The notes under the pieces: model-generated | Databases searched by the model: none | Seen by the model: only the letters and a program-made list of their open reading frames with translations | Told to the model about the DNA's origin: nothing | NCBI GenBank assembly: GCA_025345505.1 | Contig: JANVCC010000018.1 | Span: forward strand, 8,938,462-9,002,461 | Origin: Todiramphus chloris collaris | Lineage: Eukaryota > Chordata > Aves > Coraciiformes > Alcedinidae | DNA: 64,000 nucleotides | Direction: 5' to 3' | In this document: positions 14,601-27,735 of the stretch, one piece after another | Layout of the letters: each line of letters begins with the position of its first letter | Position numbering within the stretch: the first letter of the stretch is position 1 | Program-made: the position numbers and the translations under genes

Positions 14601-15180
14601 GGAGACATAAGCATACACACAAAGAAGTTTCATCTGCCTGCAGTACCGTATTGGCTGCATGAACTGTGGCTTGCACATCCACCAAGGGTGTGTGTCACAT
14701 TTGACAAGATCATCCTACTTATGCTACCAACCACAAATCTAGTCATGCTTTCACTCCCTACTGTGCCTGTAGGTCCTCCCCAGTGAGTGTGCTGGGATGC
14801 TGAGGGGACCCAATTCCTCTAATCAACATACACATGAGAAGGTGTAATTTTGTCCCATGGCATGGGCAGAACAGACAGAATTCCAACTCCAGCGTGATTT
14901 AGTGTTGGATTGTGTAACATCTCCAGTAAGTTCTTCAAAGAACAAGGTGCGTGCTGATCTCCACTGCTGAAGAAAGCAAGAATAATTTAATTTGAAAAAA
15001 CCCTATGACTAATTCAGAAAAGGAACCTGGAATATACTGAGGTTCAAGATGGCAAGGACCAGAAGTTTCACCTTGGGAGTATCAGACAGGACTCTAGGAA
15101 ACTTCTTAAGCAGGAGAACAATACAGTCCCAAAACAATACATTTCTCCCACACAGAAGTATGGTAGAGTCTTCCTCCTTA
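8601..15180. other. Intergenic, no recognised gene
   Basis: No coding exon or clear transposon recognised. Short frames of 60-116 codons look random. A local rise in GC occurs at about 12850-13070. Confidence 0.6.
14120..14137. repeat. Poly-A run, 18 bases
   Basis: Uninterrupted A run without a recognisable retrotransposed sequence upstream. Likely simple sequence. Confidence 0.9.
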
Positions 15181-15298
15181 GAGATGAAATGTAAATCAGA
15201 CTAGATATGGCTATGCAGCAATAGTACTGCCTTCAGCTTGAGGATGGACTAGAGACCTTCGGAGGTCCCTTACAACCAGCATTCCAACGATTCTGTGA
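15181..15298 (+). mobile_element. CR1 LINE 3' end
   Basis: Contains the CR1 tail pattern GAGGATGGACTAGAGACCTT then GGAGGTCCCTTACAACC and ends in CGATTCTGTGA, the degenerate tail octamer. Confidence 0.75.
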
Positions 15299-15421
15299 AA
15301 ACACAAACTAGAATTGACAGCTGCATACAACTGCTTCGTTATTTGCCCAATCCCATCCACTCTCATTTGTCTGAAAGTTTATCCCTTGTATACATGTTGC
15401 AGTATCATATCTAACTATTTC

Positions 15422-15883
15422 TCAGCCTTTCTTTCTAAAAATACTGCCCGTGGTACCCACAGGCAGCCTGTTCTTTGAAGGCTCCCTTCTGTTGGGCTGC
15501 AGCATCTTCTTCCCTGTGTAGGAATAAGTACAATAGGGAGTAAGGAAAAAGGGATAATCTCTCAGATAAAGTGAAAACTTAAAGCTAACAGAATGAAGTT
15601 TGTCATCAGGCACTACAAATGGATCTGACCTTTCCAAGTACAAGCTCTGCAGTGCTACACACTCTTGCACATCCGTGTCATTAACCCAGAGCTCATAAAT
15701 AATATTAGATAGATTCATCTCTGACTGTGTACTAGAATTTACTATCCAAACATACCTTTTGGCCTCTGGAATATCCCAGACTTTTGCACTTAATTCAGCC
15801 ACTCTCACACAAGGACTGCAAGCTTGTGTTTGACAAAGAGTATCTTCCAGAAAGAGAATCTTGCCAAAATCAAGAAGAGCCAT
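15422..15883 (-). other. Unexplained 153-codon open reading frame, possible exon or transposon remnant
   Basis: Opens with a true ATG (AGATGGCTC context) and ends at a stop at 15422. Composition is not simple-repeat-like: it includes CSPCVRVAELSAKVWDIPEA, Asn-linked glycosylation-type sites (NSS, NLS, NDT) and hydrophobic-aromatic stretches near FSLYLRDYPFFL. I recognise no family. On the minus strand an AAAAG|GTATGT sequence near 15757-15747 is a textbook splice donor, and CCTACACAG|GG near 15523-15512 looks like an acceptor. Part of the frame could therefore be intronic in an old gene piece. A second minus frame overlaps at 15805-15999. It could equally be a chance frame. Confidence 0.2.
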
Positions 15884-15998
15884 CTATTCTGCCCATTGAC
15901 AGTCAGCATCAATGTTTTTCCACTAACTCTTAGAAAAAAGTCTTCTGTGACTAGAATTTCTCTGGTGAAATTTCTGACTAGAAATTCTCCAGTCAGCA

Positions 15999-18199
15999 AA
16001 GCAGCCCTTGGTTCCCGTTCTGCCTTTTCCTACTAGATCATTTGGTGCATATATATTCGCAGTATTTTTCCCATCATTAGGTTTACAGTACTGACCTCAA
16101 CATTTCTTTGTAAAACAGAGATTTAATTCTTTAAAAATCTTCTATCCTGTGAGTTTTTTGCATTCAGTTCTTGAATTCTGTACTTCAAGTGATTCCTCTG
16201 CACCTTCTCCAGGTTTTCAACATAATTTTTGAAATATGGAGAGCAGACCTGTTCCAAATTTCTCTGTACCAGTCTAACCTTGTAATGGCCAGGTAAAGAA
16301 AGAGGAAGATTGTGACGTGCTTGAATTTCCTAGTGGAGAATCCATTATGTAGTCAGATGTACCTGACTTCTTCCCAGGGATACATTATGAGGCAGTAGCT
16401 CCTCATTTGTGGGTCTAGCCTTTACTTTGCATTAGTACTGTTCTCACTAACCAAACAATTCAGAAATTGTGCAGCAGCTCTATCCACATTAATATTTGCT
16501 ATCTCACCAACTCACCCAAATGTTCCAAAGTTTCTCAGTTGAATACTTCAGCAACAGTGATCTTACAGTTGTTCATATTAGATGCAGAAGTGGGACAGCA
16601 TCAACCCTTGTGCCAGTCATTAGGAGGTGAATAGAACTGATGCTTACTGTGGAAAACAGAGGAGGAGGACATACTATGTTGCACAGGTAACGAAGGAGAT
16701 GGGCTAATGCTGCATGAGTATGTTTCCATATTACCCTGCTGGACCTTCCCTGAAAAGGTCTGCGAAATGTTGCTTCTCAGCTCTACTCCCAGCAGTCTGA
16801 TTTGCCACACCTCAAACCCTGATGGTGAAGAAGTCACACAAGGAGAGTGAAGCGTTGTAGGAGGAGCGACATGGCGATGTCGGATTTGTTCCCTGTTACT
16901 CAGCAGTTTTTAGTGTGCCCTGTTACGATCCTTACGCAAAGGGGCTGGAAAGGCCAGTCACTTCTGAGCAGTGTTGACAGGACTGAATTGTAGCAAGGCA
17001 CGCTCCCTAGCTTTGCACAGCTATTCTAGAGATTAAATGAGGGTTAGACAGCTGGCAGGGCCTTCAGATTGATGCTGCTTCAGAGGAATGGCACTCATGC
17101 AACCCAGGCACCTTCTCCATGGTATGAGAGGGAATATGTCCCTACCTCTACAAGGATCAAGCAATATCTATCCTAAAAGGTCAGTTTAAAGTCTCTGCTT
17201 TCCTGTGGCTCTGAAACACCTTTGTGAAGTTATTCCTTTGCTTCTCCAATACTGAGCTAGAGCAGAGCACATGTAGTCATTTATCTGTTAGAAGAACTGA
17301 TGCCTTCATGCACATTTGTTTATAGATCCAACTTAATGGTTTTTTGCCAAGGAAGAAAAATTTCTATCTTTCACCATTTTCTTCTTCCTGATTTTATTTT
17401 TTGCCCTAAAATTCATAGATCTTGTCTGAATTCTCTTTCATAGCCAGTACATCACTTGGACGTTTAATTAATAACTCTTTGGATTAACTGCTTCCGTTAA
17501 TGCCACAGCTTACATGCTTATTATTTAGTGGTGCCTCAAGGTTCTCTATGCTCCTTCTCAGCTGTCTCATAAAATGCTTGTTCATGGAGTGGAGCTGAGA
17601 GGCTTAAGAACTTGCTAATGCAACACAAAGATTTCAGATTAGTTTACTGGTTCAAACAAGGTGAAATTAGGAGTGTATCTGGTCATTTGGGTTACCTGAA
17701 AAATGCTGCATTTGGCAGGGATCAGGAAATTATTTTCATCTGTATGGCTTCATATCCAAAGCTTGCTCTTTTCTTAGCCCTTCTTTGCCTAAAAATGCTG
17801 TAAGTCCATTCTTCCTGCTTTGGAAAGGAGACACCAGGAAATGGTCACTGTTGCTCTGTCCTCACAGATACGTGTTGGAAGCAGGTGGAGGACCATGAAT
17901 TGGTGGTTGCCCACAGAATTTGTCTTCCCTGATGGGAGGATGACTGGAGGTGTTCCTGCTGTACAGTGAAGCATACTGCAGAGCTTCCCCAGGCTACTGT
18001 TGACTTAATCACTTGTACCCTCATGGTGTGGCACAGCATGGAGACTTCACCAGGGGCCCCTACAGTACTTCTGCATCATTCTTCTCCAGCCAGGCAGAGA
18101 CAGTATGAGCCTCTCAGCATTCCTCTATGCTTAGATATTACACAAAAATTTCCCCACACCTTCATTCAGGGAGACACCCACACATCTCTAAAGAAATTC
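15999..18199. other. Intergenic, no recognised gene
   Basis: Nothing identifiable beyond short random frames. The sequence is AT-rich and single copy in appearance. Confidence 0.55.
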
Positions 18200-18612
18200 C
18201 AAAGTATCTGCTGTTTTGTCGAAGTGAACACAAAGTCCATGTGCTCGACTTTTAACCACTTTTTAAGAACCACTTGTTACCAACATGTAACATATGCGCT
18301 GTTAACATGTAATGAGGACAAGGAGCAACACTTTGGTAAACAAATATAACACATTTTCTCTGGAGCATTGGCAGCTTCAATGGCAATTACAGTGTGATTC
18401 TGCTATTGGGAATGCCTTCAAGAACAACCTGTGAAAGAGCTGTATCATCAAAACCACTCCTAGGAAGGAACATTTGACAAACTGCCTATAAAAACCACAA
18501 AAGTAGCACAACCAAGAAAGTCTGGGAAACTCGGGTCAAAAGAGACTGAAGCTGATGATGCAAGTGCTCCTCAAACAAACACCATGGCAGAAGCACTGCT
18601 TTGGGAGAGAAA
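18200..18612 (+). repeat. Direct repeat copy A (unidentified family)
   Basis: Shares ordered blocks with 19985-20390: CAAAGTATCTGCTGTTTTGT versus CAAAGTACCTCTTGTTTTAT, GTAGCACAACC, ACTCGGGAAAC versus CTGGGAAACTCGGG, and a final CTTTGGGAGAGA versus CTTTGGGATAGA. The two copies start about 1.79 kb apart and are strongly diverged. I cannot name the family. Confidence 0.65.
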
Positions 18613-19599
18613 AATATCTGTGAGTCTAGCTACCATTCACTTCCAGGGGTGGGGATGAGAGCTGACATGTGGCACAGAAAAAGGATGAAGCTGTAACTTA
18701 CTGACCTGAAATAGCAGTTTACTAATTTGCAGTTTGCTGAGATTTTTCTACAGAGACATTTTGATAAATTAAACCAGGTCACAGAAGGGGTTATTAAAAA
18801 CAATCAATTTGCACTAAAAATCCCAAGGTGCATCAGTCTGTGAGCTTTTGCAGGAATATAAAATCCACCATAGAGGGCTGGACTGTGCCAAACCTAGGTA
18901 GCAAGTCAGGAACAAGGTGGCAAGACACAACCATTCATGGTCAGAAAAGAAGCATTGAATGGAAAGGAAATAAATGAATAAATAAATAAATAAACAAAAG
19001 GCCTTGATAAATATTACATCAGTTCGTGCCCAACATAGGCTTTGTATGCAAAAGATGTGAGAAGCAAAGTCTGTGATGTTGGATGAGAACCATTCCAAGA
19101 ATGCTTTGGCACACACAGTCACACAAAGCTGGTGGGGCTAAAAGTAACAGCAGAATTTCTGACTTAAGGAAGATCAGTCCTGATCTTCTGATGTCATGAA
19201 CCATGAAGGTGAGTTTGAAAGTTTCCAAATCCCTTTGTGTTTGATGGTACCAGTACTCCAAATGCAAGCTGGTGTACTGCAGCATGGTTACCTTGTTGAA
19301 GAGCAAGAATATGATGGGTGAATTTCAGAGCTTTTCCCCCAAAGCTGGAGTCCTTGGCCACAAATATTTTTGCTGTTTAAGAGTCCAAATAGGCCTGTAA
19401 ATGAGATTTCCAGATAATCATGGGAGATCTTAGCAATATATGAAAATAACTTACAAAAGAATGTAAAGAAGACAAAGCCAGACACCCCTCAGTGGCTCCA
19501 GTGACAGGAAAATAGACAATGGACACAAAGAAACACAGAAAATTTCTAAAGATAAGAAAATCTTTTAATGTGAAGGTGAGTGAACATGGGAAGTGAGTA
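18613..19599. other. Spacer between the two direct repeat copies
   Basis: Holds the TAAA microsatellite (18967-18995) and minus-strand frames of 65-102 codons at 18814-19485 with no recognised domain. No retroviral gag or pol motif was seen, so it does not clearly support the repeats being LTRs. Confidence 0.5.
18967..18995. repeat. (TAAA)n microsatellite
   Basis: AAATAAATGAATAAATAAA-type tetranucleotide repeat, about seven units, one interrupted. Confidence 0.9.
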
Positions 19600-19757
19600 C
19601 GAAGAGAAGTTGTGGAGTCTCTCTCTCCTCAGATATATTTAAAACCTGGGCACAAGGTCCTGGGCAACCTCCTCTAGCTGACCCAAATTTGAACAAGAAG
19701 GGTTGACTGTATGAGCTCCACAGGGCTCTTGCAAACTCAAACTATGTTGTGATTACT
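19600..19757 (+). mobile_element. CR1 LINE 3' end, diverged
   Basis: Weak but ordered match to the CR1 tail: TTGTGGAGTCTC, GGGCAACCTCCTCTAGCTGA, GGGTTGACTGTATGA, then CTATGTTGTGATT. Confidence 0.55.
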
Positions 19758-19984
19758 CAGAGCTCACTTCAGGAATCAACAATACTTCTTTAGCTCCACA
19801 GATGAAGAGGTTATCCTTTGTCTGTTTGAAGCTCTGCATGTTACAGGGCTGTCTCCTGTCTGGGGAATGAGATTTTTGCCCACCTCCATGCACTCTGTCT
19901 CCTACTTATATCTCCTGGGGTTCCTGATCTTGGTCCTTAGCTTTTTCCTCCTTGTGATCTTAGCCATGACCGAAGTACGTGCTG

Positions 19985-20395
19985 GTCAAAGTACCTCTTG
20001 TTTTATGGAAGTGAGTGCAAAGTCCCTGGGCTTGAGTCGATGCGGTGATAACAGGTATATGAACACAAGTAGCACACCTTCCATAACAAACATAAAAGCA
20101 CCTAGGGAAATTATACTGGTTGTCTACACTGTTTGGGGAAGTATCCTGCCACAAACTGATAGTCATTGAGGAAGTCATGCTGCCATCAGGAATACCTTTG
20201 AGGAGGGGCTGTGAAACAGCTGCAGAATCCAAATGACATCTAAGGGGGAATTTTCAGTTCACTATCTGCAAAAGCTGCAACAGTAGCACAACCTCATACA
20301 CTCGGGAAACTTTTGCCAAACAGGTCCTCAACTGATGAAAAAGTTCTTCTCCAACAAATGCTGAGGTAGATACAGGACTTTGGGATAGAATGTTA
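19985..20395 (+). repeat. Direct repeat copy B (unidentified family)
   Basis: Partner of 18200-18612 in the same orientation. The best-conserved part is 20175-20390 (CTGCCATCAGGAATACC, GCTGTGAAACAGCTG, AACAGTAGCACAACC). An ATG frame at 19867-20169 overlaps it and begins with a hydrophobic stretch, but nothing supports it as a gene. Confidence 0.65.
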
Positions 20396-23300
20396 ACACA
20401 TCACGTGGGTTAGCAGCTACTTGTAGACCAGAAATAAGGAGCAGAAGGTTCTCCCCACAGCAGCAGGACAGGGTCTGGCACCCAGGCTACAGCAGATGCC
20501 TCAGGAGAACAAGGGAATGTGGAGGAACATTCAGCAGCAGCACGGCCAGTAAGGCAACCCTGGCAGGCTCTGATGGGAAGGACCAGGGTCATGGAGCACA
20601 CGGGAATGTGCATCATCCTTCCCCTTCTGGCAGGCAGAGCGGGCATTGCCACACAGCGAGGGAGCAACCCCTGGGGCATCAGGGAAGGTGTCTGACAGCC
20701 CCAGTGTCTCCTATGGGCACATGTGGCCACCAGAGCTGCTGTTGGAGAAGAATGCCCCTGACAACTCCCTGGAAGTCTGGAGCAGTCACAGCCAGGATAT
20801 GGGGACAGCTGAGCTGCCTTTAGACTGGGCAGCTCCTCCAAGAAGCAGCTCCCTGCAGACACATAGGGTATTCCTGGGTTCTGTCAGTAGGGTGCAGGTT
20901 TAAAAATATACATATTGAGAACCTTTAGGCTGACAGGGATTGTTTGACAGGACCAGGCTAAGGAGCATGTACATATGAAATGAAACCTGCAGATTTAAGG
21001 AGGTAGGAACCCCAAAATTTTCACACAAGCTGTGTCAATAGGAAGCAGAAATGGACTTGGGGCAGTACCATTAAACCTCACTCCAGCCACATCATTACAA
21101 GGGTCAGCCATGTCTGTCTGAGGCTGTGGTATCACCTAAAAGGCAGCCTGAGATGGGTACAGACAAACTTTTATACTACATCAAGAGGTATATGAGTTAT
21201 ATCACCCAGAGGTGGTATATAAGAGTCCCTTCAGGAGACAAGGCTGGTTGTCTGGTGCTGCAGCATGGTGAAGCAGCTAGTCTGCTCTTAGTTCCAGAAA
21301 GAGCTTGCAGGCTCTGCCCAACATCGTGTTGTGCAGGTATACTCTATTAGTCCCAACCCCTCCAAAAACCAACGTGGAAGTGACAGCACATGGAAACTGC
21401 ACCACCACACATCCACCTCTGTATGCATCACTCCTCCTGCACTAGCCCTGGTCACTGCTGTCTTAGCTGGCTCTCCTGTGAGCTCCTAATTTGTATCCTT
21501 CGTCCCAGGCATTCCTCTCCAACATAAACAGTTAATCCCACTAAGTTTAACACATACAGTGGCTCTTAGGTTCCCTGAGATGCTAAAGAGCCTTGCTGCC
21601 CTGCCCATCCCTGGTGCCTCCTGGCAGGCTGGCAGAGCACAGTCAGTGACATTAGCATGAGCACAAGGTAGTAGAGGCTGCTCATGCAGAATGACTCTAC
21701 TGTCCAGAAGCCATGGGTGCATTTTCACCTCAGCCTGGCAAAACCTTCTGGGATCCCACCAGAATCTTTCCAAAATGACCACTTGCTCTTCTGCCTGGAT
21801 AGCAGGTCTCAGAAGAGCAGAGAGGGTTAGCAGGGTTGTTGAGCTTTTTCACTTGAGGGCCAGTTTCATTGCAGGGGAGGCATTTGTTGCAGTTGGGTCT
21901 GAAGGCAAGCCATGGAAGAAAGATCCCATTTCAAGGGCTGGGCTGAGGGAACAGACAGCTGCACTGCTGGTGGGCAGAGCACTTGCACAGATAAGGGCTG
22001 TGTTACCATCATTTTAATCTGCCAGTGCCTCTGGGTCTCTGGCACTAGAAACAGCTCCACCACGGAGGGCAAACAAACTTGTGTTGATCACCAGTACCTG
22101 TGTTTACATGTTCAGAGAAAGGATCTGTCACCACTTGAGGGGAAGGCAGAACAAGTACCTCTGAGGCTGCTGACAAGTAGGTGATCACAAGCTAATCAGA
22201 TCCTGTTCCTTTCTCAAAGCCAGACCTGCCCACACGCTTAGACCTGCATGGCATTCCACATGTGGTAGAATTAGTCAAAATTCTTGCAGGTGATAAAACA
22301 GCAGTGCCCAATAAAATAGCCAGAGCACCTGAAATGGGATACTGAAGCAGGATTAAGGATCTAATAGTCCCATTAGATAGAACAAACTTGGACTTCTGAT
22401 AGAGGGACTGAACCAGGAAAGTGGAGAACAGAGTGAGGATGTGGATGTTACACTTTTCTCCAGCTCACTGAGTCAAGTAAGTCTGCTCTGCAGCTCAAAT
22501 TCCCTCAGAAAATGAAATGTCTACCCTGCCCCCATCCTTGCCCTCTCAGTTCCATCTATTTAAGCCCATAAAAGTATTGCAGAGAAGCTCTCTTGCAATG
22601 CATACACTACACTAGTAGCTGAGGTGGGCTTCATCTGGCCAAATGTATCCACTTGAGTCATCCAGGAATCACTTCATTGCATGTTTAGGATTGTTCTCCT
22701 CAGCCTAAAGGAGTCATCTAAACAGGGCTCAAATGAACTGTTCCCTGTTTCTCTCCATCCACAAAGAAGGAAAACAAAGGTGGTATCTCAAATCAGGGGA
22801 AAAGAATCACATTCATTTTCTAGCTCTTCTAGTTCTCAGAATGTAATAGTAGCAAAAGTTCATGTTTCACAGATACCTGAATGGCGAGGAGGAGTAAGTT
22901 GCAAACTGATGGATAAACCCCTAATGGATAAACGCCTAATGAGACAAAGAAAACTTTCCTACTAATTACAATTTAGCAAAATAATTCATCCTTATGGCAA
23001 GGAGACACACATACTGCATTTCCACTCTGGATAAAGGAGAAAGAAAAAGGAGGAGCCATCTGCTGCAAGGCCCAAGGAGTCCATGCCAAGTGGGATGGAC
23101 AAGATGACTTTCAGCCTTCAACCATCCTGTGGCGTGGATAAAAGAAGTCCTGATCAAGCTCTGTCACGATGATCTGAAAGATTTCATGTCACAGTGTGGA
23201 AAATATAAAAGGTTTTCCTACACCTCTGAAAACTTGGCTGTGATTGCTTACAAAAGATGTGACTTTTCTCATAAAATCCTCCCCTGGCCCCCAGAAATGT

Positions 23301-26300
23301 CACTACACCAGAAGAGCACAGCTTGCTTCTAGAAGAATGACAGGACCAAAAAAAAACCAGTTCACACTAAGGCAAGCCACAAATATCCTTGGGCTAGCAG
23401 ACAAGGAAGGCGATGCCAGCTGGGGACAGGATGATGATGGACAAGATGAATGGCGTCACCATGGTCTGGCACCACTCTCACACATGTTTGTGGTTCCTTA
23501 AAAGGCACTACAGAGGGACAGAACAAAAGCACAATGCTTTCCTGGTGATTTAATCTCACTGTTGAATGAACAAGGGCATCTTTCAGATTCTCAGGCTTCT
23601 ATTTGCAAAAGTATCAGAAGGGCAGCCTGACAATTGTGAGAAGAGGGCTGGCTTCAAAGGATATTAGGAACAAGCAGGGAGTCTCTCAGGAATGCAGAAA
23701 AGGGACTTGAAGAGTCTGAAACACCACACACCAATGTGGGCCAGACCTTGTAAACAAAAAGGGAAAGAAAGGGTGTGGAGAAACATCTAAGGATAATATA
23801 GGCAAAGCCTGAGAGCAATAATATTTTATCCTGTTTTAACCAGGATGCCGTGGTTCATTGTGCGGACAAGGCAAGGTGGCTAAATGGGAATTAGGACACA
23901 GGACTGGAAAGGACAGCGTCTGAGGGGAAAAGAAGTCAAGGAGTCTGATGCCCTAGAACCAGGGACTAAATGACCTCTATCCTAAATATTACAGGTATGC
24001 ATATTGTACGGGAAACTAGGTCTGGTAACAACTTTGTCTAAACAAATCTATCAAGGGAGGATGTCTTTCTGGGTGGCATGCAGAGCTTGGCTTTCTGAGC
24101 CTAGGAAACCAGAGGCTAAAAAGGTCTGTTAACTGCTTTCTATAAATACAGCAGGGAGGAAGGGGGAAGCAAACAGAGGAGAGGAAAGGATCCATTTAAC
24201 CTAAAGCACAGTGTTGGCAGGAGAACAAATAGGTACAGACTGTCCGCAAATATACTTCGGCTGAAAATTAGAAGGCTTCTTGTCTCTAAAGTGATCAGGA
24301 TCTCTTCCAAAGGCAAAAAAACAACATTCGTTTGAAAACAGACTTTCAAGCTGAACTCTTTAAAAAGCTTATAAAAGAGATTTCTGTGATAGCAGGGGAG
24401 TTGACTAGTAAGCTGAAAGGTCTCTTGTTTCTAGTACCAGCTGTCTATATCCAGAATAGTTATAAGAAGGTGGTTTAAAAATATTTATTTTACATGCTTA
24501 ACTAGAAATCATTCAGCAGGGCATTTTGCAAAACCCCATTGGTCCCTCCACTGACTACAGTGAAGTCAAGCCCTGTTTGTGACTCTCCAGCCCACCTACA
24601 CTTCAGCTCCCTGAGAGCAAAGGAAACAGGGAGAAGAGCCTCTCAGAGCAGACACAAAAATCGACAAATGCATTTATTCCCCAAGACCACGTGGGACAAG
24701 ATAGGAAGAAGATCTGGCCTTCATATGCTCTACTGTAGAGCAGCAGAGCTTTTCTGAGAATGCCACCGTCGGGTACCTGAGTTCTTCCACAATCAGTGCC
24801 TGTGCAGTTACTCCAGTGCTTCAGGTTTAGGCAGCAGCTGATTCTGCAGCGACCTCACTCCACGCAGAACTCTACTGGAGTTGGCCAGTGCTACCAGCTC
24901 GTCAGGTACCCCTGACCACTGTCTGAATATTGCTGCTGCATCAAGGTACACAGAACAGACGCAGGGACGGACACATATTATATGCAAATCTTTGAAGCTG
25001 CAAATGACTTTGAAACCAGCCCGCTAATGTTTAATTTGCCAAGTGACAGCAGTCAGCAGGCAAAGACACAAACTTGCCTTGCATTTCCCATGGAGCCCAA
25101 ACACTTTCCCAAGGTGGCAGCAGCTTTGGAGGGAGCTATAGCTGAGCATTTGACACATGCACCATATTGGGCAGACTTATTAATAGCTTTGGGAAAAAAG
25201 CAGTCCACTAAGGTTGCTCCCTGTTCCTTTCCAGACATTTCAATGCCTCATTTGCTGGAACCTTTTGTTATGATAGAACATTTTGTGTGGCTCATTCTGT
25301 GCTGAGATGTTTTAAGGATCTTGTACAAGACACAGCACTTTGAAATAAATGCTGTGGTCTACTCTCCAAGATTTTCCTTAAACTGTGGCAGATACATTTC
25401 TTAGATCTGTACAGGATGAGACATGGTGGCAGGTGGTTTGTGCCTCCAGACATGGACAACTATCCCACTCCTTAGAAGAAATTCAGAAATATCTTTCCTT
25501 TACATGGGGATTTCCCTTGATTCTAAACACTGCTGGAGCAGTACCAGCATCAGGGCCTTCTGTCTTCCCTCAGCCAAAGCAGTTTTGCTGAAATAAATGG
25601 AGCAGCTAGAGCAGGCTGACCCTGCAGGGCTGTGAGGCCGTTGCCAAGGGAAGGTGAGGGCCACCAAAGATTTCAGTCCTGGCCACCGCTGTAAGGGAGC
25701 CCTAGGTCATGAGTGTCTTGTTTGGACCTGTTCTTCTGTCTAGGGTGAGGGGGTAGGTGAGGGTGAGGACTTGGTGGTAGCAAATACAGAGCCCCAGTGT
25801 AGCTGGGGCTGTGAAGGGGCTTTCCAGAATCTGAAGTAGACACTTAACGGTCTCAAGTTCATAGGGGCTCTTTGTTCCCTGTTTTTAAAGACAGATGCTA
25901 TATCTGTCTTTTCCCAAGCTGCAAAGGTTGACCATGTGCTCCAGGAGCTCTATAAAATAAACCCTAATAGTTTAGAAATTCAACTTGCTGGCCCTTAGGT
26001 ATCCTAGAGTGCGTCTCATCAGACCGTTCCTCACTTGAATCCATCAAACCTGATTGAATTTAAAGCCTTAAATATGATGTCTTATATATTCCTTTCAAAA
26101 GTAGAAAGCTTTCAGTTCTTATGCAGAGCACCATAGACTTCAGGCTAGTTATCCACAAATCTGTATTTCTTTTTACCATCAAATTGAGATAGAGAACTAT
26201 TTCATAGTCATCTCAGCATTTGAAAGAGCCTGAAGATCCTGAGCAGAAAGGACAAATTATCACCCCAAGTAAGAATTTTCACCTTTGTAATTTTTAACAG

Positions 26301-27367
26301 ACTTTACTGAATGAGATGCTTCAAATCTGTCCTATTTTTTACTGGAAATTATGATTTCTTCTCCTGTAATTTCCTGATTTATTGTTGCTATTTGCCTTTA
26401 GCACACCAGTCCGAAGGCTGTTTATTGTGGAAAGCACGCACAAGACTCTTCCACATTCAAACTGAGTACTTTGGGTTTTGTTTAGAAATGCTGCGCAGCA
26501 GATTCTTGCCATTACAGGTAGTATCATAAACATCTCTGTGTACAGAGCTTGTGAGAATCTGTTGTAACACTTAATTCACTGCAAGAAGGTGCTCAAAAGA
26601 GAGCAGATGAGACTGGTGTGAAAGTCAGTAGACAGCAGAATCAGCAGCATAACTCTATGTAAGAAACTGCAATTTGTTTCTGTTTGAGTAGAAGTTCACA
26701 GAGAAATTACTTGCTCATCTTTGAACTAAGTTTTAAGTTATCCTGCCAGCTTTCACATGACAGAAATGAATAAATTGTGTTTTGTAGTGGAAGATGCTTT
26801 CCATAAAGCCAGGACAAAACCATAACCTGTGAGCAGTAATGCTCCCAAGCCCTGGCCATGGCTCGGCAGCCCATCACATTACACGATGCACATTACACAG
26901 ATGCTCACCATTCGCTTCAGGACACTCGCTTACACCTCTCCTGTGCTCTCCTCCCTTCTCACCGAGGAAGGGAATTGTTGGTGTACCAGGGATGGAGCCA
27001 CGGGACCAGGCTTGGCTGCCATATGGTCCAAGCTGCACGAGGGACTTGACCGAGGGTCTGGCCAGAGTGTGTGCCAGAAGGAAGGGTGTATATTGATGTC
27101 CTAGCCCAGAGGGACTCCTTGCTCTGAGATCAGACCAGAACCTGGGTTTCACAAGATGGACAGGGCTGTTATATTTAATAGGAAAAGCATTACCTGACTG
27201 CTGTTTTTCTTTCAGAGTCCTTTTAGTATCCAATTTATTTAGCTAGGAGTCATGATTAAAGCTAACATTAACAATCTACCCAAAAATACAAAGTTATTGT
27301 AATCATTAAGGCAAATGGATGATCTCTCAACCTTGAGACGGAAAGGTGTTTCTCCAGACCATGGGGG
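20396..27367. other. Intergenic, no recognised gene
   Basis: Frames of up to 150 codons (minus, 20410-20862) occur in a GC-richer stretch but match nothing I know. A short duplicated phrase GGATAAAC is near 22912-22932. No clear transposon. Confidence 0.55.
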
Positions 27368-27640
27368 TCACAGAACCATAGAATGATAGGGGTTAGAAGG
27401 GACCTCCAGAGATCATTGAGTCCAAGCCCCCTGACAATGCAGGACACCCAGGGCAGGTCACCCAGGATCAGATCTAGGCGGGTCTTGAAAGTCTCCAGAG
27501 AAAGAGACTCCACCACCTCTCTGGGCAGCCTGTCCCAGGCTCTGTCACTCTCACAGTGAAGAAGTTTTTCCTCATGTTGAGGTGGAACTTCCTGAGTTTC
27601 ACTCTCATCCTATCAACGACCCTTAGCACTGCAGGATCTA
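27368..27640 (-). mobile_element. CR1 LINE 3' end (left arm of inverted pair)
   Basis: In plus orientation it opens CATAGAATGATAGGGGTTAG then AGGGACCTCCAGAGATCATT, GAGTCCAAGCCCCCTGAC, ACTCCACCACCTCTCTGGG and GTTTTTCCTCATGTTGAGG, which is the reverse of a CR1 tail. It is fairly well preserved, so relatively young. Confidence 0.92.
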
Positions 27641-27735
27641 AATATCTCTTGCAAATCTACCTTTCAACAAGCATTGACTTGCAAATCAGCAGAACTGCAA
27701 GTCCTGCTTGGAGGACAGGAACAGTGGCAAGCACT

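Noticed and set aside
19867..20169. 100-codon ATG frame with a hydrophobic segment
   Set aside because: Overlaps the unidentified direct repeat; the other copy does not keep this frame, so constraint is not supported.
18200..20395. Paired LTRs of a complete small retroelement
   Set aside because: No TG/CA termini, primer-binding site, target duplication or gag/pol motif was seen; kept only as an unidentified direct repeat.
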